Assembly: GCA_022712915.1 (NCBI GenBank)
Contig: JAFLJQ010000098.1
Location: forward strand, 1 to 64,000
Direction of reading: 5' to 3'
From: Gammaproteobacteria bacterium
Lineage (GTDB): Bacteria > Pseudomonadota > Gammaproteobacteria > UBA6429 > Thiohalophilaceae
DNA: 64,000 nt
This document shows positions 38,071 to 47,486 of the stretch, one piece after another (the stretch's first letter is position 1; every line of letters starts with the position of its first letter). The position numbers and the translations under genes are program-made. Below the pieces are notes generated by a model, which was not told the origin of the DNA, ran no database searches, and saw nothing but the letters and a program-made list of their open reading frames with translations.

Positions 38071-38613
38071 ATGGCCTCACTATCAACCAGATCTGCTTTA
38101 CTGCGCCACACCATTTTAATGGTGCTTTCAGGATTGCTAACAGCCTGTGCCACATACATTCCCGATCACATTAAAAATACACCGGCAGAAAACCTGACTC
38201 TCACTCAGGTTCAAAATGAACCAAAAAAACACCAGGGTAAAATTATCCGCTGGGGAGGCAGTATCATTTCAACTCAAAACCTGATAGACAAGACCCAACT
38301 GACAATCCTTGCCCACACACTGAATCAATACGGAGAACCTCAACAGGGTGACCATAGCCATGGTCGCTTTATAGCAATAATCAGCGGCTTTCTAGACCCT
38401 GCGATTTATGCTCCAGGCCGGGCCATCACCGTTTATGGAAAATTCAACAAACTACTGAATAAAAATATCGATAGTTTTGAATACCACTATCCACTGGTCG
38501 ATGTAACGCATACTTATTTATGGGATGTCTCAAAAAAATACAATTACTATGACCACCCCTACTGGTATGATCCTTGGTATCCATATTACTACCCTTCCTG
38601 GCAACGTCGTTAA
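38071..38613 (+). CDS. Slp-family outer membrane lipoprotein (first of pair)
   Basis: A 180-residue protein with signal and lipobox (LSGLLTAC), then the Slp pattern: LTLTQVQNEPKKHQGKIIRW and GGSIISTQNLIDKTQLTILA, ending in HTYLWD plus an aromatic-rich tail (YYDHPYWYDPWYPYYYPSW). Slp lipoproteins are induced by starvation or carbon stress in E. coli; their activity is unknown. TTG at 38053 also opens the frame, but ATG at 38071 is preceded by GGGGA. A paralogue follows 6 bases after the stop. Confidence 0.85.
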   Translation: MASLSTRSALLRHTILMVLSGLLTACATYIPDHIKNTPAENLTLTQVQNEPKKHQGKIIRWGGSIISTQNLIDKTQLTILAHTLNQYGEPQQGDHSHGRFIAIISGFLDPAIYAPGRAITVYGKFNKLLNKNIDSFEYHYPLVDVTHTYLWDVSKKYNYYDHPYWYDPWYPYYYPSWQRR

Positions 38614-38619
38614 GCAAAT

Positions 38620-39108
38620 ATGAATAGCCGTTTTATAGCATTTCTTTACATTTTAGTATTGCTCACGGCCTGTGCCCAACTGCCCAAATTTGACACCCGG
38701 CAGGTTGACAAAAACCTGTTCCCAAGCCATATCGCACATGACATAAAAAACCTCAGAGGCAAGACCGTAATGTGGGGTGGCACGATCATTTCCGGAAAAA
38801 ACTTAAAAGACTCCACCCGCCTGGAGGTACTAGCCTACCCACTAGATGGTGATGGCTGGCCAGGACAAGATCAAAAACCCCTAGGCCGGTTCTTTTTATC
38901 CGAACAAGGCTACCTGGAAACTGCTGACTATTCCAAAGGCCGGATCATAACCGTGGTCGGTACAGTTCAAGATATAGAACAAGGTAAGGTCGGCGAATCT
39001 CCCTATATCTATCCTGTACTCCAGAGCCAACAACTCCACCTGTGGGATAAAATAGATCAAAAAAGCAATACCGGCGTCCAATTTGGCATAGGCATCATGT
39101 TTCGCTAG
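38620..39108 (+). CDS. Slp-family outer membrane lipoprotein (second of pair)
   Basis: A 162-residue paralogue of its upstream neighbour: signal with lipobox LLTAC, LRGKTVMWGGTIISGKNLKD, LEVLAYPLDGDGWPGQDQ, GRFFLSEQGYLE and HLWDKIDQKSN. It lacks the Trp/Tyr-rich tail of the first copy and ends in a short beta-like GVQFGIGIMFR, as is usual in Slp/YeaY proteins. The two are a tandem duplication with strongly diverged sequence and are surely co-transcribed. Confidence 0.85.
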   Translation: MNSRFIAFLYILVLLTACAQLPKFDTRQVDKNLFPSHIAHDIKNLRGKTVMWGGTIISGKNLKDSTRLEVLAYPLDGDGWPGQDQKPLGRFFLSEQGYLETADYSKGRIITVVGTVQDIEQGKVGESPYIYPVLQSQQLHLWDKIDQKSNTGVQFGIGIMFR

Positions 39109-39151
39109 CCCCCCTTCCCAGCCGGTATAAAACATTGATAAACTGACATAA

Positions 39152-39410
39152 GGGCGCTTCTATTAAATGCACTTTTCACCCACAGGGGCACAAGTCCGCG
39201 ATAACCACGTCAGCGCAGTGCTTAAATCCTCATGTATGTCATATACACGGCTGTTCTAGGATTCTGGCTCCATGCTTCATCCAATCTCCTGCTCTGACCT
39301 CCATGGAGGGAGGAAATGCAAAAGGATTGTATGGAACAATCCTTGCCATGCAATCGTGCACGCGGTCCTTCCTTGCTCTCACAAAAAAACCTCTATTTAT
39401 AGAAGCGTCC
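39152..39410. mobile_element. MITE-like non-autonomous element, 259 bp, complete
   Basis: Left end GGGCGCTTCTATTAAATG; right end, as reverse complement, GGACGCTTCTATAAATAG. The two ends are imperfect inverted repeats of about 18 bp. ATAA is present on both sides (39148-39151 and 39411-39414), a 4-bp target duplication. The inside has no coding potential but holds a perfect 9-bp hairpin (AAGGATTGT...ACAATCCTT). It shares several internal blocks with the copies at 75-192 and 32098-32285. It sits between the slp pair and argA. The mobilising transposase is not in the window. Confidence 0.82.
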
Positions 39411-39469
39411 ATAAGCCATTAAATGCTATAGTATTTTCATATTCATAACTAAACCGGTTTCAGATCAGC

Positions 39470-40795
39470 TTGGACAACCATCAACACAATTCAGAATACG
39501 TACGCTGGTTTCGTAATTCCTCTCCGTACATCAATGCCTTTCGCGGTCGAACCTTCGTGGTCGCCTTCGGTGGAGAAATGCTCACAGATGCCCAGTTTGC
39601 ACCTCTGGTTCATGATATAGCCCTGCTCAACAGCCTCGGCGTCAGGCTGGTACTGGTGCACGGGGCACGGCCACAAATCGAACAACGACTCAATGAAAGA
39701 GGAATCGAGCTCAAATATGCAAATAGCCTGCGCATCACAGATGACGAAGCCCTCAAATGCGTCAAAGAAGCTGCAGGCAGTATGCGGATCGAAATCGAAT
39801 CCCTGCTCTCCATGGGCGTCAGCAATACGCCCATGGACAGTGCAGACATCCGGGTTGTATCCGGCAATTATGTTACGGCTCAACCTCTGGGCATCCGTGA
39901 TGGAGTAGATTATCTGCATACCGGTGAAGTCAGAAGTATCGACGCCGAGGCCGTCCACTGGCAACTGGATGATGGAGCCATCGTATTATTGTCCCCCATC
40001 GGCTACTCACCCACAGGTGAAGTTTTTAACCTCAGCGCCGAAGATATCGCCACAGCAGCCGCCATTCAATTACAAGCAGACAAACTCATTTGCCTGATAG
40101 ATAGCGAAGGCATCAATGATGAGCAACAACGGCTACTGCGTGAACTAACCTTGCCAGAAGCCCAAAAACAACTAACTCAAAACCAGCCTGCACTGGCTCC
40201 TGATGTTATCCGATACCTGCGCAGTGCCATTACTGTATGCCAAGCCGGTATCCCTCGCACTCACCTTATCAGCCGGCATATCGATGGTGGCATCCTGCTG
40301 GAACTGTTTACCCGCGATGGTATTGGCCTATTAATCACCGCCGAAAATTTTGAAGATACTCGCCTAGCGGCAATCGATGATGTGGGTGGATTACTAGAAC
40401 TCATCGCCCCTCTAGAAAAAAATGGCACATTGATGCGGCGGTCACGTGAACGGCTAGAAATGGAAATCGAGCATTTCATCGTCGTCGAACGTGATGGTAT
40501 GATCATCGCCTGCGCCGCACTCTATCCCTATAAAAAGGAAAAAATAGCCGAGTTGGCCTGCTTGGCGGTGCACCCGGACTACCGAAAAAAAAATCGTGGC
40601 GATATATTATATAACTACCTGGAAAAACAGGCCAAACAACGGGGTCTGCAAAAATTATTTGTGCTTACCACCCGCACAGCACACTGGTTTCAGGAACGGG
40701 GCTTTAATGAAATCGATATAAAACAACTTCCGATAGAAAAACAAGCCTTATATAACTATCAACGCAACTCCAAAGTATTTATGAAAAAAATATAA
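39470..40795 (+). CDS. argA: N-acetylglutamate synthase (kinase-like + GNAT)
   Basis: Acetylates glutamate as the first step of arginine synthesis. The 441-residue protein has an amino-acid-kinase-like regulatory domain (about 1-290; VRWFRNSSPYINAFRGRTFV, LVLVHGARPQIEQRL, SPIGYSPTGEVFNL, GIPRTHLISRHIDGG) and a C-terminal GNAT domain (about 295-440; CAALYPYKKEKIAELACLAV, HPDYRKKNRGDILYNYLE). The start is TTG, which the conserved HxHN...VRWFR opening requires; the ribosome site is weak. The next gene, dam, follows almost immediately, so the two are probably co-transcribed. Confidence 0.95.
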   Translation: MDNHQHNSEYVRWFRNSSPYINAFRGRTFVVAFGGEMLTDAQFAPLVHDIALLNSLGVRLVLVHGARPQIEQRLNERGIELKYANSLRITDDEALKCVKEAAGSMRIEIESLLSMGVSNTPMDSADIRVVSGNYVTAQPLGIRDGVDYLHTGEVRSIDAEAVHWQLDDGAIVLLSPIGYSPTGEVFNLSAEDIATAAAIQLQADKLICLIDSEGINDEQQRLLRELTLPEAQKQLTQNQPALAPDVIRYLRSAITVCQAGIPRTHLISRHIDGGILLELFTRDGIGLLITAENFEDTRLAAIDDVGGLLELIAPLEKNGTLMRRSRERLEMEIEHFIVVERDGMIIACAALYPYKKEKIAELACLAVHPDYRKKNRGDILYNYLEKQAKQRGLQKLFVLTTRTAHWFQERGFNEIDIKQLPIEKQALYNYQRNSKVFMKKI

Positions 40796-40801
40796 GTGGT
40801 T

Positions 40802-41620
40802 ATGGCAAAATCAAGCAACACTAAACCTTTTCTAAAATGGGCCGGTAACAAATACCGCATTATAGATCGCATCCAGCGCCTGTTGCCAAAAGGTGAACGC
40901 CTACTTGAACCCTTTATCGGTTCTGGAGCCGTCTTTCTGAATACCGATTATGATCGCTACCTGTTAACCGATAACAATCCAGACCTAATTAATCTCTACC
41001 AACTCCTTAAAGACGAAGGTCAGGATTTCATTCATTACTGCAAACGATTTTTTGGCGACAGATACAATACCGAAGATTGTTATTACAAACGTCGCACTGA
41101 ATTCAACAAGACAAAAAACATACGCCGCAAGGCCGCGTTATTTTTATATTTCAACCGTCATGGCTACAATGGCTTATGCCGTTATAATAAAAAAGGAGGT
41201 TTCAACGTCCCCTTTGGTCGTTACAAACGGCCCTATTTTCCCGCCAAGGAAATGCTCGCATTTCACCAGAAAGCCCAGCATGCAGAGTTCTGTCTAATCG
41301 ACTTTTCCCATAGCATGCAACAAGCCCAGAAAGGTGATGTCATCTACTGTGATCCCCCCTATTATCCTCTCACCCCTTCATCCAACTTCACCGCCTATAG
41401 CCCAGGTGGTTTCAGTGAAAACCAGCAACGCCAATTGGCCGAAATCGCCCGCGATTGCCGACAACGCGACATTCCCGTACTAATTTCAAATCACAATACA
41501 AGTTTCACACTCGAAGTTTACAACGATGCCAAACTTGAGCATTTCAAGGTCAGACGTTACATCAGTTGCAATGGCAACAAACGAGGGCAGGCAGGAGAAC
41601 TGTTGGCATTGTTTGCCTAA
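40802..41620 (+). CDS. dam: DNA adenine methylase (GATC type)
   Basis: Class D12 N6-adenine methyltransferase of 272 residues. The SAM motif FLKWAGNKYRIIDRI is at the N-terminus, followed by LLEPFIGSGAVFLNT, YLLTDNNPDLINLY, FLYFNRHGYNGLCRYN, catalytic VIYCDPPYYPL, ISNHNT and a closing KRGQAGELLALF. It closely follows the Dam family, so GATC methylation is expected. A GTG immediately after the argA stop could also serve as start; ATG at 40802 is preferred. The gene probably depends on argA transcription and translation. Confidence 0.94.
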   Translation: MAKSSNTKPFLKWAGNKYRIIDRIQRLLPKGERLLEPFIGSGAVFLNTDYDRYLLTDNNPDLINLYQLLKDEGQDFIHYCKRFFGDRYNTEDCYYKRRTEFNKTKNIRRKAALFLYFNRHGYNGLCRYNKKGGFNVPFGRYKRPYFPAKEMLAFHQKAQHAEFCLIDFSHSMQQAQKGDVIYCDPPYYPLTPSSNFTAYSPGGFSENQQRQLAEIARDCRQRDIPVLISNHNTSFTLEVYNDAKLEHFKVRRYISCNGNKRGQAGELLALFA

Positions 41621-41679
41621 ACAATTTGTTCTGATTTATTTTATTTCGCCAATGTACAAACTATAACTTCAAGACTTTA

Positions 41680-41808
41680 GGGCCTCTCTAAAAATTCGAT
41701 CAAGCATATAATGGCAAGGAAAAACAAGTGTGAAAACGAAGTTTACACGTACTAAATGAGCATTTTTAACACAGCCAATGCTGCTTCAGTGGATTTTTAG
41801 AGACGCCC
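41680..41808. mobile_element. MITE-like non-autonomous element, 129 bp, complete
   Basis: Left end GGGCCTCTCTAAAAATTC and right end, as reverse complement, GGGCGTCTCTAAAAATCC form good inverted repeats, followed on both sides by TTTA (41676-41679 and 41809-41812) as 4-bp target duplication. It has no coding capacity. It is a short relative of the 259-bp element. The remaining gap (41813-42189) is AT-rich without recognisable content. Confidence 0.85.
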
Positions 41809-42189
41809 TTTAGTTATTTATCTTGCCGTTAGCAACGCAGCAATATTTGGCGTTTCTCTTCTGCGTATTGATTCCGTGTATACTTTCTAATCACTTCTTC
41901 GTCAAATTCAACCCGCATAGCAGGTGGTTTTGAGTTAATCCCTAAAAGGAAATTAGACTATCTTGCCCCCAAAAGAGGTAAGAAATCTATATTATTTCAC
42001 TCGATACTCAAAACTACGTTGTTCCGCCTAATTTTCTTTCCTAATACTGCACATACGCGCTAATTTTCGCTTCATCTAACCCTGCCGTATCTGTTTATTT
42101 AAAAACATCCACGTTTAAATATTAATTTCTTTTTATTATGAGAACATCCATCTGAATCAAGTCAAGAAAACTGATTTATTAGTTGATAT

Positions 42190-42582
42190 CTAGTGCAGGC
42201 TGACCATATGCCTTTCTATCTGCGCCATTAATTCCCGTTGGTCAAATGGCTGCAATAGAAAATCATTGGCTCCAGCCTCCAGAGCACGTTGCATTTTCTG
42301 CTTTTCATAATTATTAATTAATATCAGGATGGGAACATTTTCCCAACTCTTCTGGTTACGAATATTGCTAATCATACCGCTATCATTATCACAGGAAATT
42401 TTGTTACCCATGATAATCAAACGAGGTGACAGACAATCATTTTGTGTGATGTGATCATGATGACTGGGATTGATTGTAATCACCTTATAACCTTCTCGTG
42501 ATAACAAATAGTCCAGTAAAAATGCCATGCGGGCATCTTCCTCAACAATGAGAATAGTGTTGTTTGTACTTGCAGTGGCCAT
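42190..42582 (-). CDS. Pseudo-receiver domain protein
   Basis: A 130-residue stand-alone receiver fold: TILIVEEDARMAFLLDYLLS, PRLIIMGNKISCDN, VPILILINNYEKQ, ALEAGANDFLLQPFDQREL. The fold is clear, but the phospho-acceptor Asp (normally LIIxDxxM) is replaced in MGNK, the switch Thr/Ser is Ile in ILILIN, and the Lys of KPF is Gln in QPF. Phosphorylation is therefore not expected; constitutive protein binding is more likely. It has no partner gene adjacent and neighbours a decayed region. Confidence 0.8.
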   Translation of the reverse strand: MATASTNNTILIVEEDARMAFLLDYLLSREGYKVITINPSHHDHITQNDCLSPRLIIMGNKISCDNDSGMISNIRNQKSWENVPILILINNYEKQKMQRALEAGANDFLLQPFDQRELMAQIERHMVSLH

Positions 42583-42639
42583 CGTTATTACCTCTTACTC
42601 ATCAAACCAGCAAAATAACGAATTACTAAGCTTTCTGCG

Positions 42640-43399
42640 TTGATATGTTGACTTCAAATGTCGACCATTTTGCAAATGCTCTTTAGTGTATTTTTGTTAA
42701 AATGTAACTAAAGTTTTCAGAAACATGGCACAACATGCATCACTGTCTATTGCAGGTATAAATAATTCAATCGGGTCTTTGACTTGGGAGGAATTTTGAA
42801 TAGAATATCCTGCCCTTTTCCCTGTGTGGTATGCTAATCGCTCGCTCGACCTGCATGAAAGCAGTGCGGATTATCAATTGTTTATCTTGCTCAATGTTTA
42901 GCAGGAAGGTTATCAGGTACAATTTTTGATATCGGTTTTTTGTCCGATGAACAATTATTGGGGGCTTACCTGTCTCATCATATCAGTACGGGGCTATGAA
43001 CTTGCCGTTCTAATATTGAGCACGCCAGGGCAAACAATAAACGTGATGCTTGTATATACTTCAAGGCAAGGCAGGAGGGATTAATATCATTCTCCATTGC
43101 CGTTGGAAGAGAATCACCGTTTAGTTAGAGCATACTCATACTGCAATTGGACGTGACATTTTCTCTTTCACTATCTGGGTTATTTGTTCAGATGGATATT
43201 TCTTTTTGTAACTCTCTTTATCTTCATAGGCGTGGCTTTTATACTGTTGAGCAATTTAGCTTACGGTCTGAACACTTTGAAATTACACGTACAAAATACG
43301 GAATGAACAAGATAACCTCGCTGTTGACTTTCGATCCTGCTGCCTAAATCACCGAGTTCTGCGGTCACGCTATGATGGTACGATAGCGTTGTCATATCT
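42640..43399. other. Decayed region, unrecognised former coding sequence
   Basis: About 760 bp without an intact gene. Plus-strand frames show gene-like stretches broken by stops and shifts (for example GTIFDIGFLSDEQLLGAYLS near 42920-42980 and a 66-codon tail to 43347). They suggest an eroded gene that I cannot identify. A 6-bp hairpin (cgctat...atagcg) lies near 43370. Confidence 0.4.
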
Positions 43400-43690
43400 T
43401 CACAGTAGTTCTTTATAATCATTCATACGTTTTGCTGTTACTTCAAAACCATTTTCAACCATCGCATTTACATCAACAGTATCATTTCGTAACAATCGCT
43501 AGGCCCCCTCACTTAATGCCGCATTACCTTCACTGTATTGTAAAGGAAGATAGCCCGTATGACGGGCTAGCATTACACCTGTTTTTACCCATTGCTAGGT
43601 GCATCAGAGGATCCCCCAACTCTGCTTGCCAAAGCATCCTCTTAAACCACTGTTGTGCATCATAATTATTTAACGCTTCCTCATAAAGTC
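43400..43690 (-). pseudogene. Degenerate minus-strand gene, possible Sel1-type repeat protein
   Basis: Minus-strand translation gives WFKRMLWQAELGDPLMHLAM, which resembles a Sel1-type repeat, then a frameshift and a credible C-terminus (DTVDVNAMVENGFEVTAKRM, ending KELL-stop at 43400). In-frame stops interrupt the middle. A perfect 8-bp hairpin (TAGCCCGT-atg-ACGGGCTA) lies at 43551-43569. It is decayed beyond firm assignment. Confidence 0.45.
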
Positions 43691-43774
43691 AGCCCCAATA
43701 ATACTGCCTGGACAATTCTGTGCGACCATATTCCCCAATATCCACACCTCATTTCCAGGAAAAAAATATGGGTT

Positions 43775-44140
43775 AAGAACCAACCCATTAATCACCAGAA
43801 AAATGCTACAAATCCAGGCTTGTGAGGTTCGGGCAGTTTTTGCCGTGATGCGACTCAAGCCATAACCATTCTTGCCCTAACCAAATTTGCTTTCAATCAG
43901 AATGCATTGCCGGTAATCGTCATGCCGCTGTTTTTTCGGTCGTCCCTATGGCTTGCCAGCATAATGAATACTCAGCACCATAAGGACACCCCCGGTTCTC
44001 TCACATACCATACAAGGGGGTGAATATCTTTTCAGGATACACCCCGTGCCGTTCCTTATAGGCCTCGACCTGACGTTTTAAATCCTTGCCTCAATAAAAG
44101 ACATCCCAACGAAGTGAGTCGACACAAGCAATGCCGTTTC
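43775..44140 (-). mobile_element. IS5-type transposase remnant (C-terminal part)
   Basis: Minus-strand translation contains LKRQVEAYKERHGVYPEK, a broken RENR-like stretch, then ILIESKFG-stop-GKNGYGLSRI and TSQAWICSIFLVINGLVL. This is the C-terminal order of IS5-type DDE transposases (catalytic Glu region EGKFGQGKxxYGL). Several stops and shifts make it non-functional. No terminal repeats were found. It marks the left side of the intact catabolic locus starting at 44337. Confidence 0.75.
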
Positions 44141-44336
44141 CGGTGTAGTACATGCTTTTTCTAGAGATTGTAAAAAGACTCTAAATAAGGTATTTACGAG
44201 TGATTATTACTATCTTTGGACAGTTCACAAAAAACAACAAAACAGGATCCAGAGGGAAAGATACTGTTTATAATGATTAGATCAACAATAAGTGTACATT
44301 TCCAGGTGGGCTTCTTTAAAAGACACATCTACGCTA

Positions 44337-45071
44337 TCAAATATACCCCATGCGCACGGCTAATTTCTCACGAGCTTCTATGAGCAAGTCTCCCCATGAG
44401 ACTTGACGCCGCTCCAGTGGTGCTGAGATAGAGAGACCTGCTACGGGCCGTTGACGTTCGTCGAAGAGTAATACACCAATACAACCAACACCCATTTCTG
44501 CCTCTTCGTCATCCAGGGCAATACCTATTTTGGCGACTTGCTGGCAGTGGGCGATGAGCTCTTCGACATCGATAATGGTATTTTCCGTATAGCGGCGTAG
44601 ACCATTGCGCAGAGCATAAGCTCGAATCGCCCCTTCCCCAGCCATACCCAACATCAGTTTACCCACCGCAGTAACGTGCAAGGGTGCACGACTGCCGATA
44701 ATCTGCTCGACACGCATCATGCGTTTGGAGACTTTACGGCCGACATAGATCACCTGATCCCCCTCTTGCTGGGTGAGGTTGACCGACTCCCCTACCTGGT
44801 CGCGCAATGCCGCCATAATCGGTGCTGCGGTCTCGACCAAATCCACCTGCCCTGAGGCGCTACGCCCCAGCGCCACCAGTTTTGGCCCTAGGTGATAACC
44901 ATCACCCACCCGCTCCACAAAGCCATTTTCAATCATGGAGGTCAAGATACGATACGCCGTTGAGGTGTGTAGCCCGGTCTCGGCAGACAGTATTTTTAAG
45001 GTAACGGGCTCGTTGTATCTAGAGATGGCCTCTAATAAGTGTGTCAGTCGGTTGATTACCTGAATCGTCAC
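44337..45071 (-). CDS. IclR-family transcriptional regulator
   Basis: A 244-residue regulator with an N-terminal winged helix-turn-helix (residues about 5-65; VTLKILSAETGLHTSTAYRI and LTSMIENGFVERVGDGYHLG) and a C-terminal effector domain (about 75-240; PLHVTAVGKLMLG, GIALDDEEAEMGVGCIGVLL, AGLSISAP). It is divergent from the ThDP-enzyme operon with a 150-bp shared region, so it is the likely regulator. That region holds an imperfect palindrome, CGATACCGTATTG, near 45139-45151, as a possible operator. The ligand is unknown, presumably the operon's substrate. Confidence 0.9.
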   Translation of the reverse strand: MTIQVINRLTHLLEAISRYNEPVTLKILSAETGLHTSTAYRILTSMIENGFVERVGDGYHLGPKLVALGRSASGQVDLVETAAPIMAALRDQVGESVNLTQQEGDQVIYVGRKVSKRMMRVEQIIGSRAPLHVTAVGKLMLGMAGEGAIRAYALRNGLRRYTENTIIDVEELIAHCQQVAKIGIALDDEEAEMGVGCIGVLLFDERQRPVAGLSISAPLERRQVSWGDLLIEAREKLAVRMGYI

Positions 45072-45221
45072 TATTGCTCCTTATTGTCGATGCTGGATTT
45101 TGAAATATTGCCGCTTTTATTCTCGCATTGTGAAAACGATACCGTATTGCAAAATATTACCACTTACCTTACCTTTAACACAATCCTGACTACTATTATT
45201 AACCTTTCATGAGGAGCCACC

Positions 45222-47432
45222 ATGAACACAGCAACAGCCACCCCCACACCATTCTATGAAGGCATTCAACACTTCAACGAGGCGTGGCCGAATTACCAGC
45301 AATACGCCAGCAAAGCGGCTATTGCCCAAGGGTCGAATGCGATCAGTGATAGCAGCGATAAAGGTGCAGCCTATCAAAGTCAGTTAATGGCCGACGCCTT
45401 GCGTTACCTCACCTTGCAGGTCTGTGGTTCTAAGGGTTCAGGCCATCCTGGTGGTTTTGCCAGCTCGGCTGACGCCTATGCCGCACTGGTGATGTTGGGC
45501 CATACCAATATCGTTACCGAGGTGGGGCATCATGCACCGGGCTTTTATAGCGCGATGTTTTTAGATACCTCGCTGGAAGAGATGGGCATCAGCACCGTGA
45601 CACAAATGATGGCCCGATTCCGCGAACAGGAGGGCCTGCTCGGTCATCTGTCCGGTGCCATTCCCGGTTTGCTGGCCCCTGCTGGTCCACTGGGACAAGG
45701 CCAACATTTTGCCATGGCCGGTGCCTTGCTGAATCCCGGCACCTTGTTCCCCTTCACCCTGGGTGATGGTGGTATGGGCGAACCCTACATACTCTCGGCG
45801 ATGATGCATTTCAACACCGCCTACCCAGACTCCACTAATTTCTTACCGACCTTGGTATGGAACGGTTATAGCCAGGAGCATCACTCCATGGTTTCTCGCA
45901 TGAGTAATGAGGAGATGACCGCCTACTGGACAGGCCACGGATTTAAAGAGGTAGTACTGGTCGATGCCAAAGATTTTGATGATGTAAACCAAGAAGGGGC
46001 CTATGTGGATAGCACTAGGTTCTCTTTCGAACAACGCCTAGCCTTTAGCCAGGCTATTTTAGAAGGCATGGATAAAGCTGCACAATTGGCCCTCAACGGT
46101 ACGTTGACCTGCTTCATCATTAAACAATTGAAGGGTGCGGGTGTGCATGCAACGGGAGCGAAATCGCATAACCTCTACCCCACCGACACCCTGGAGGCTG
46201 AACATATTGTTGCAGGTCTTAAACGCCGTGCAATCAATACGGAGGCATGGGAGCTGGTGCGCGAAAACTTCGTGCGTGCCGGTGGTGGTCCTGCGGTAAA
46301 AACCGTGGTCACCGAATTCGAGCGGGCACTGCCAGAATTAGGTGAACTGCCTTTCACTGAATTTACCAAAGGCGAAAAAGCGGTACCCTCTACCACCATG
46401 GGTATCTTGGTAGGCGCGGTGGGTTTAGCCGATCCGGGTTATATTGTTACCAATGCCGATGGCAATGAAGCATCCGCGATGAAAAACATCAATGATGTAT
46501 TGAAGATTCGCCACCCAACGGTTGATCCACTGTATAACCAGGAACCCAATGGCCAGGTCTATGAGCCACTGAACGAAGATGCCTGCGCAGGTTTAGCCGG
46601 TGGTCTGGCGCTGTTTGGTTCACGCTCCATCTGGTTGTCCTATGAAAGTTTTGCGATTAACGGCTGGCCGATTATTCAAACAGTCGGGCAGGCTATGGCT
46701 GAGCTACGTCGCACCACTCCCTCGGTGGTGACCATGTTTACTGCCGGTGCCTTGGAACAAGGTCGTAACGGCTGGACTCATCAACGTCCCGAAATCGAAA
46801 ACTATTTTGCAGCGATGATGCGCAATGGTAATGCCTATCCGTTGTTTCCGTGTGATGCCAATGCCATCCAGGTGGCCTATGACTATGCTACCAACAGTAG
46901 CAACAAGGTGATGACCATTATTGCATCCAAGAGCCCACTACCCATTTACATGAGCCTGGACGAAGCACGTGACGCGATGCAAAAAGGGGCGGCAACCATT
47001 TATGAAAGTACTTCGGGCGATAAGGGCACGGTGGTCTTTGCTGTCACCGGCGACATGGTTTTTCTACCCGTGTTTGAAGCCAAAGATCGACTCGAAGCCG
47101 AGGGTTATAAGGTGCGCATCGTGGCCGTGGTTAATCCACGTCAACTCTATCGCGCTACGGATGTTGCATGGTCAACGGTGACCGCTGGCGAAAACAGTTT
47201 CATGCGTGACCAGGACTTTAACCAGCTGTTTGATGCGGATCTGTTATTGGCGGTTAGCGGCGGCCCTAGTGCACCACTGGAACCCGTATTGTTGCGCACC
47301 CGCGCACCCAATCGTGATGTTGTTTGTTGGAAACGTGGTGAGACCACCGCCACCCCTGGCGAGATCATGGGCTTTAACGGCATCACCGCTGAGATCATGT
47401 GTGAACGCGCCGCGGCCTTGATTTCTGGTTAA
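45222..47432 (+). CDS. Divergent phosphoketolase/transketolase-like ThDP enzyme
   Basis: A 736-residue protein. The N-terminal ThDP half has SKGSGHPGGFASSADAYAAL, GHHAPGFYSAMF, APAGPLGQGQHFAMAGALL (transketolase-like), then FTLGDGGMGEPYILSAMMHF and FLPTLVWNGYSQEHHSMVSR. These last two follow the phosphoketolase layout (GDGExETGP, LPILHLNGYK). The second half, WTHQRPEIENYF, LFPCDANAIQVAYDYA, VVFAVTGDMVFLPV and GETTATPGEIMGFN, parallels phosphoketolase FSHQDPG, LPPDANTLL and TTTPFDMVVLN. The phosphoketolase IHEGGELG motif is missing, so acetyl-phosphate formation cannot be assumed. AGGAGCC precedes the start. It leads an operon with a DUF1537 kinase and GlcDEF. Confidence 0.8.
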   Translation: MNTATATPTPFYEGIQHFNEAWPNYQQYASKAAIAQGSNAISDSSDKGAAYQSQLMADALRYLTLQVCGSKGSGHPGGFASSADAYAALVMLGHTNIVTEVGHHAPGFYSAMFLDTSLEEMGISTVTQMMARFREQEGLLGHLSGAIPGLLAPAGPLGQGQHFAMAGALLNPGTLFPFTLGDGGMGEPYILSAMMHFNTAYPDSTNFLPTLVWNGYSQEHHSMVSRMSNEEMTAYWTGHGFKEVVLVDAKDFDDVNQEGAYVDSTRFSFEQRLAFSQAILEGMDKAAQLALNGTLTCFIIKQLKGAGVHATGAKSHNLYPTDTLEAEHIVAGLKRRAINTEAWELVRENFVRAGGGPAVKTVVTEFERALPELGELPFTEFTKGEKAVPSTTMGILVGAVGLADPGYIVTNADGNEASAMKNINDVLKIRHPTVDPLYNQEPNGQVYEPLNEDACAGLAGGLALFGSRSIWLSYESFAINGWPIIQTVGQAMAELRRTTPSVVTMFTAGALEQGRNGWTHQRPEIENYFAAMMRNGNAYPLFPCDANAIQVAYDYATNSSNKVMTIIASKSPLPIYMSLDEARDAMQKGAATIYESTSGDKGTVVFAVTGDMVFLPVFEAKDRLEAEGYKVRIVAVVNPRQLYRATDVAWSTVTAGENSFMRDQDFNQLFDADLLLAVSGGPSAPLEPVLLRTRAPNRDVVCWKRGETTATPGEIMGFNGITAEIMCERAAALISG

Positions 47433-47486
47433 CCACAACCGCGCTCCCTCCTTCTATATAGAAGGGGGCATTAAGGAAGAATGACC

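Noticed and set aside
43147-43347. 66-codon plus-strand ORF as an intact gene
   Set aside because: It has no ribosome site, no family match, and lies in a stretch of broken coding sequence.
43551-43569. Perfect 8-bp hairpin as terminator
   Set aside because: It lies inside a degenerate gene without T-run or neighbouring gene end; probably incidental.
45139-45151. IclR operator as a firm feature
   Set aside because: The palindrome CGATACCGTATTG is imperfect and IclR-family operators vary too much; mentioned only within the regulator entry.
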